From Oceanospirillaceae bacterium (GTDB taxonomy: Bacteria > Pseudomonadota > Gammaproteobacteria > Pseudomonadales > Oceanobacteraceae), in contig JACKOM010000004.1 in assembly GCA_024234265.1 (NCBI GenBank), positions 124,001 to 188,000 of the forward strand: a stretch of DNA of 64,000 nucleotides, written 5' to 3'. Shown here one piece after another: positions 60,364 through 64,000 of this stretch. The notes beneath the pieces were generated by a model. The model saw only the letters and a program-made list of their open reading frames with translations, made no database searches and was not told the origin of the DNA. Made by a program: the position numbers and the translations under genes. Positions within the stretch are counted from its first letter, which is position 1. Each line of letters starts with the position of its first letter.

Positions 60364-61225
60364 CGCCGACAAACTGCAACGTTTTACCTTCGACAACACC
60401 CACGTACGGGGTGAAATTCTCGGCCTGTCCAAAACCCTGAAGGACTTATTCGCCCGCCAGAGTTACCCCGAGCCCGTGCAGAATGTGCTCAGCGAATTAC
60501 TCGCCGCCGCAGGCTTGCTCAGCGCCACAATCAAAATTGAAGCCATGTTAACCCTGCAGCTGCAAACCACGGGGGCGATCCGCCTGCTGATGGCAGAGGT
60601 GAACGAAAAGGGTGAAATGCGTGGCATCGCGCGCCTCGACGAAGGCCAGAGCCTCAATGCTGACAACCTGCTCGGCGAAGGCCAGCTGGTGATCACCATT
60701 CAGCCCCTGCAGGGCAAGGCCTATCAGGGCATAGTGCCCCTGACCGGCGGCACAGTGAGCAGTGCCATTGAAACCTATTTCAACCAGTCCGAGCAGCTCG
60801 GCACCCGGGTGTGGCTCAAGGCAGAAAAACAACAGGCCGCCGGTTTTATGCTGCAGGAAATGCCCGCCACAGCCAAACCCGATGCAGATGCCTGGCAGCG
60901 CCTCTGCCACCTGGCAGATACCATCAAAACCGAAGAACTGCTGTACCTCGCCAACGATGAGTTATTGCACCGCCTTTACCATGAAGAAAGCGTGCGCCTC
61001 TACGATGCCAGCGGGCTTTCCTTCCGTTGCAGCTGCTCGCGCGCACGTATGGGCGATGCGGTGCACAAACTCGGTTATCAGGAATGCCAGGAAGTGATCA
61101 ACGAGCAGGGCAAAATCCGCGTTGATTGCCATTTCTGCGGCCAGCATTACAGCTTTGACCAGAGCGATGTGGACGGCCTTTTCCCCCTCGAAGCCGCCAA
61201 GGCGAATGCAAATAAATTGCATTAA
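60356..61225 (+). CDS. hslO: Redox-regulated chaperone Hsp33
   Basis: The 289-residue holdase is activated when its zinc cysteines are oxidised. The C-terminal zinc centre is visible as SCSR preceded by Cys (CSCS near residue 224-227) and CHFCG (about 257-261). The N-terminal domain starts DKLQRFTFDNTHVRGEI. The start at 60356 overlaps the end of hslR; the open frame runs further back inside hslR. A terminator follows directly. Confidence 0.95.
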   Translation: MSNADKLQRFTFDNTHVRGEILGLSKTLKDLFARQSYPEPVQNVLSELLAAAGLLSATIKIEAMLTLQLQTTGAIRLLMAEVNEKGEMRGIARLDEGQSLNADNLLGEGQLVITIQPLQGKAYQGIVPLTGGTVSSAIETYFNQSEQLGTRVWLKAEKQQAAGFMLQEMPATAKPDADAWQRLCHLADTIKTEELLYLANDELLHRLYHEESVRLYDASGLSFRCSCSRARMGDAVHKLGYQECQEVINEQGKIRVDCHFCGQHYSFDQSDVDGLFPLEAAKANANKLH

Positions 61226-61235
61226 TTCTTGCCAA

Positions 61236-61257
61236 GGGGGCTGAAAAAGCCCCCGTT
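61236..61257 (+). terminator. Intrinsic terminator after hslO
   Basis: GGGGGCT (61236-61242), loop GAAAA, AGCCCCC (61248-61254), then GTTT, starting 10 bases after the hslO stop. Confidence 0.8.
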
Positions 61258-61290
61258 TAACCCGCGTAAAGCCTTTAGATTCAAGCGCTT

Positions 61291-61322
61291 GCGACATATC
61301 AGGCCAGTCATGTCGCTTTTTT
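61291..61322 (+). terminator. Second hairpin with T run upstream of pckA
   Basis: GCGACAT (61291-61297) and ATGTCGC (61310-61316) enclose a 12-base loop followed by six or seven T. It stands 40 bases after the first terminator and could act as a backup terminator or as an attenuator in the pckA leader. Confidence 0.6.
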
Positions 61323-61461
61323 GGTCAGGCCAGTTCTGTTACGGGTGATTTTCTGGCATACTTGCGCGCCTAAAATTATTAATTTCGCCCCAACTTCGGG
61401 CGGTAACATTTCATCGCGGGCCAAAAGCCAGCGTTTTTCTTAGGAATGATTGGGCCATAGT

Positions 61462-62997
61462 ATGACCACTGTTTATACCGATCTGTCATCCGCCGTATTA
61501 GTTGAACAAGCCCTGGCTCGTGGCGAAGGCCGCCTGCAGGACAACGGTGCCCTGGTTGTTGAAACCGGCAAACGTACCGGCCGTTCCCCGATGGACCGTT
61601 ACATAGTGCAGGAGCCAAGCACTGCCGATGCCATCGACTGGGGCAACGTAAACCGCCCGTTCGACGCAGAAAAATTCGATGCCCTGTGGGATCGCGTTGA
61701 AGATTATTTAGCCCAGCACGACAGCTTTGTTTCCAACGTGCACGTTGGCGCTGACCCACAGCACTACCTGCCTGTGAAAATGGTTACCCAGACTGCCTGG
61801 CAAAACCTGTTCGGCCGCAACCTGTTTATCCGCCCAACCGAATACAACCCTTCTGACAAAGAAGAGTGGACCATCCTCAACGTATCCGGTTTTGAATGTG
61901 TACCTGAGCGCGACGGCACCAACTCTGACGGTTGTGTGATCCTGAACTTCGCTAAACGCAAAGTGCTGCTGGCCGGTATGCGTTACGCTGGCGAAATGAA
62001 AAAAGCCATGTTCTCCGTACAGAACTTCCTGCTGCCAGAGAAAGACGTGCTACCAATGCACTGCTCTGCCAACGTAGGTGAAGACGGTGACACCTGCCTG
62101 TTCTTCGGCCTGTCCGGTACCGGTAAAACCACCCTGTCCGCAGACCCTGCACGTTACCTGATCGGTGACGATGAGCACGGCTGGGGCAAAGGCACTGTGT
62201 TCAACATCGAAGGCGGCTGCTACGCAAAAACCATCGATCTGTCCCAGAAAAACGAACCCCTGATCTGGGATGCGATTAAATTCGGCGCCATCGTTGAAAA
62301 CGTGGTGATCGACCCTGTAACCCGCGTTGCGGATTACACCGACATCAGCCTGACCGAAAACACCCGTTGCGCTTATCCGTTAGAGCACGTTGAAAAACGC
62401 GTTCTGGAAAACCGCGCCGGTGAGCCAAAAGCCGTTATCTTCCTGACCTGCGATATGACCGGTGTTCTGCCACCTGTGTCTATCCTGAGCAAAGAACAGG
62501 CTGCTTATCACTTCCTGTCCGGTTACACCGCACTGGTTGGCTCCACCGAAATGGGCGGCAGCAAAGGTCTGAAATCTACTTTCTCCACCTGCTTTGGTGC
62601 GCCATTCTTCCCACGTCCAGCCGGCGAGTACGCTGAACTGCTGATGAAACGTGTGACTGAATTCGACTCCCAGGTTTACCTGGTCAACACCGGCTGGACC
62701 GGTGGTGCTAACGGTAAAGGCGGTCAGCGTTTCTCTATCCCTGTGACCCGTGCGGTAATCTCCGCAATCCAGAACGGCAAACTGCGTGGTGTAGAAACTG
62801 AAATCATGCCGATCTTCAATCTTCAGGTTCCAAAAACCCTTGAAGGTGTTGATGCCAAACTGCTGAACCCAAGCAAAAACTGGCCAAACCCATCGGATTG
62901 GGAAGAAGCAGCCAAAGCCCTGGCTGAGCAATTCGTTGCTAACTTCAAGAAATACAGTGTGTCTGAGTCCGTGGTAAAAGCCGGCCCTCAGCTGTAA
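61462..62997 (+). CDS. pckA: Phosphoenolpyruvate carboxykinase (ATP)
   Basis: This 511-residue enzyme makes phosphoenolpyruvate from oxaloacetate and is the entry step to gluconeogenesis when growing on acids or alkanes. It has the kinase 1a motif GLSGTGKTTLSADP, the metal-binding LIGDDEHGWG, RTGRSPMDR for substrate binding, and AAYHFLSGYTA. I use ATG 61462 (MTTVYTD); a TTG four codons earlier has AGGA closer to it and cannot be excluded. Codon use (CCA, GGT, CTG) suggests high expression. Single-gene transcript. Confidence 0.96.
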   Translation: MTTVYTDLSSAVLVEQALARGEGRLQDNGALVVETGKRTGRSPMDRYIVQEPSTADAIDWGNVNRPFDAEKFDALWDRVEDYLAQHDSFVSNVHVGADPQHYLPVKMVTQTAWQNLFGRNLFIRPTEYNPSDKEEWTILNVSGFECVPERDGTNSDGCVILNFAKRKVLLAGMRYAGEMKKAMFSVQNFLLPEKDVLPMHCSANVGEDGDTCLFFGLSGTGKTTLSADPARYLIGDDEHGWGKGTVFNIEGGCYAKTIDLSQKNEPLIWDAIKFGAIVENVVIDPVTRVADYTDISLTENTRCAYPLEHVEKRVLENRAGEPKAVIFLTCDMTGVLPPVSILSKEQAAYHFLSGYTALVGSTEMGGSKGLKSTFSTCFGAPFFPRPAGEYAELLMKRVTEFDSQVYLVNTGWTGGANGKGGQRFSIPVTRAVISAIQNGKLRGVETEIMPIFNLQVPKTLEGVDAKLLNPSKNWPNPSDWEEAAKALAEQFVANFKKYSVSESVVKAGPQL

Positions 62998-63031
62998 ACA
63001 GTTTTTGCCTTACACCCTAGGTAAAAAAACG

Positions 63032-63064
63032 AACAAAGCCCGCCCCTGGCGGGCTTTGTTTTTT
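63032..63064 (+). terminator. Intrinsic terminator after pckA
   Basis: A 13-bp perfect stem (63032-63044 with 63048-63060), loop CCT, then a T run. Strong and flanked by A residues, so possibly bidirectional. Confidence 0.92.
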
Positions 63065-63147
63065 GTAACAGGCGTGGTCGTCGCGCAGAATTTACCCCGC
63101 AAATCCCCTATAATCCCGCGACTATAACAAGATTGAGTTGTATCTAT

Positions 63148-64000
63148 ATGGATCGTATTTTTCAGACAATTGCCACCGAGTTATCCGTAAACCCCGTGCA
63201 GGTTATTGCCGCCGTTGGCCTGCTGGATGAGGGCGCTACCGTCCCGTTTATTTCCCGTTACCGAAAAGAAGTCACCGGCGGCCTGGATGATACCCAGTTA
63301 CGTCATCTGGAAGAGCGCCTGCGTTACCTGCGTGAAATGGAAGATCGCCGTGGTGCCATTCTGAAAAGCATTGATGAGCAAGGTAAACTCACCGATGAGT
63401 TACGCGCCGAGATCATGCGCGCCGATACTAAAAACCGCCTGGAAGATTTATACCTGCCGTTTAAACAAAAACGTCGCACTAAAGGCCAGATCGCCATTGA
63501 AGCGGGCATTGAACCCCTGGCGGATAAATTACTGCAAAACCCTGAATTAAATCCCGACAACGAAGCAGCTGCTTTTATTGATGCCGAAAAAGGTTTTGCC
63601 GATATTAAAGCCGTATTGGATGGCGCCAAATATATTCTGATGGAACGTTTTTCTGAAAACGCCGACCTGCTGGAAAAACTGCGTAATTTCCTCTGGCAGG
63701 ATGCCACCTTAAGTGTGCGTTTAATCCCCGGTAAAGAAATCGACGGCGCAAAATTCCGCGATTATTTTGAACATGACGAGCGCCTCAAAGGCGTGCCCAG
63801 CCACCGCGCTCTGGCCATTTTACGTGGCCGCAATGAAGGTTTTTTAAGCACTTCACTGGTAATTGGCAACCCGGACGATAAAACCGCCGCCAACCCCTGC
63901 GAAGGTATTATTGCCGGCTTTTTTAATATCGATAATAAATCCCGCCCTGCGGATCGCTGGTTAGCGGAAGTGGTGAAATGGACCTGGCGGGTGAAATTAT
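63148..64000 (+). CDS. tex: Tex family transcription accessory protein (5' part)
   Basis: The frame is open from ATG 63148 to the window edge, about 284 codons. It begins with the Tex N-terminal domain: ATVPFISRYRKEVTGGLDDTQLRHLEERL, then NRLEDLYLPFKQKRRTKGQIA and HRALAILRGRNEGFL. Tex is a conserved nucleic-acid-binding protein of about 770 residues, ending in an S1 domain that lies outside this window. It is associated with transcription and RNA processing. The true end cannot be seen. Confidence 0.93.
   Translation, partial: MDRIFQTIATELSVNPVQVIAAVGLLDEGATVPFISRYRKEVTGGLDDTQLRHLEERLRYLREMEDRRGAILKSIDEQGKLTDELRAEIMRADTKNRLEDLYLPFKQKRRTKGQIAIEAGIEPLADKLLQNPELNPDNEAAAFIDAEKGFADIKAVLDGAKYILMERFSENADLLEKLRNFLWQDATLSVRLIPGKEIDGAKFRDYFEHDERLKGVPSHRALAILRGRNEGFLSTSLVIGNPDDKTAANPCEGIIAGFFNIDNKSRPADRWLAEVVKWTWRVKL

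Noticed and set aside
1..64000. CRISPR array, rRNA or riboswitch
   Set aside because: No regularly spaced repeats, rRNA-like stretches or recognisable riboswitch folds were seen on either strand.

Overview
The window is about 64 kb of a gammaproteobacterial chromosome. A complete mannose-sensitive haemagglutinin (MSHA) type IV pilus locus, an AlkB-type alkane hydroxylase, and standard blocks (gpmI-envC-ctpA-yibQ, mutY-yggX, nudE-yrfG-hslR-hslO-pckA) suggest a marine or hydrocarbon-associated member of the Oceanospirillales (Thalassolituus/Oleibacter-like). The family-level guess is an inference from gene content. Nothing in the sequence fixes the genus.

Layout. 1-865: 3' end of glnE. 866-1609: terminator and a cluster of REP-like palindromes. 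1610-4145: a frameshifted AAA-type ATPase gene, an MscS channel and a HIT protein. 4223-8808: ModF-like double ABC ATPase, alkB with a palindromic operator region, an outer-membrane porin and a small phosphate-binding-type protein. 8870-26491, all on the minus strand: a secreted protein of unknown function, then the MSHA locus in the order mshI, mshI2, J, K, L, M, N, E, G, B, A, C, D, O, P, Q. 26537-33147: trmL, secB, a membrane rhodanese, and gpmI-envC-ctpA-yibQ. 33344-41283: secreted acid phosphatase, two lipoproteins, an RhlE-type helicase, hisB-hisH-hisF without hisA, and a TonB-dependent receptor. 41371-51329: PanZ-like acetyltransferase, orphan norEF-like pair, mlaC, a YfiR/YfiN-type c-di-GMP module, mutY-yggX, tRNA-Phe, outer-membrane protein, enoyl-CoA hydratase, CidAB-like pair, CheY-like regulator, small coiled-coil protein. 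51456-52812: cysQ and nudE.

The most unusual part is 52.8-59.9 kb. One copy of the HAD nucleotidase gene yrfG is split by about 5.36 kb of foreign, visibly more AT-rich DNA. This DNA begins inside an acnB-type aconitase gene and ends inside an acnA-type aconitase gene. Between these two gene fragments lie an IS256-family remnant, a long perfect-type hairpin, an unrecognised lipoprotein gene broken by an IS3-family element, and an unrecognised 240-residue gene. To its right come the matching 3' end of yrfG, a divergent 5' fragment of hslR, a 5' fragment of nudE, and then a second, intact yrfG-hslR-hslO. The two yrfG copies are identical over roughly their first 300 bases and diverge progressively towards the insertion. 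This looks like import from a relative by recombination plus a partial tandem duplication.

The window closes with pckA (own terminators on both sides) and the 5' part of tex. I saw no CRISPR array, rRNA, integrase gene or recognised anti-phage system.
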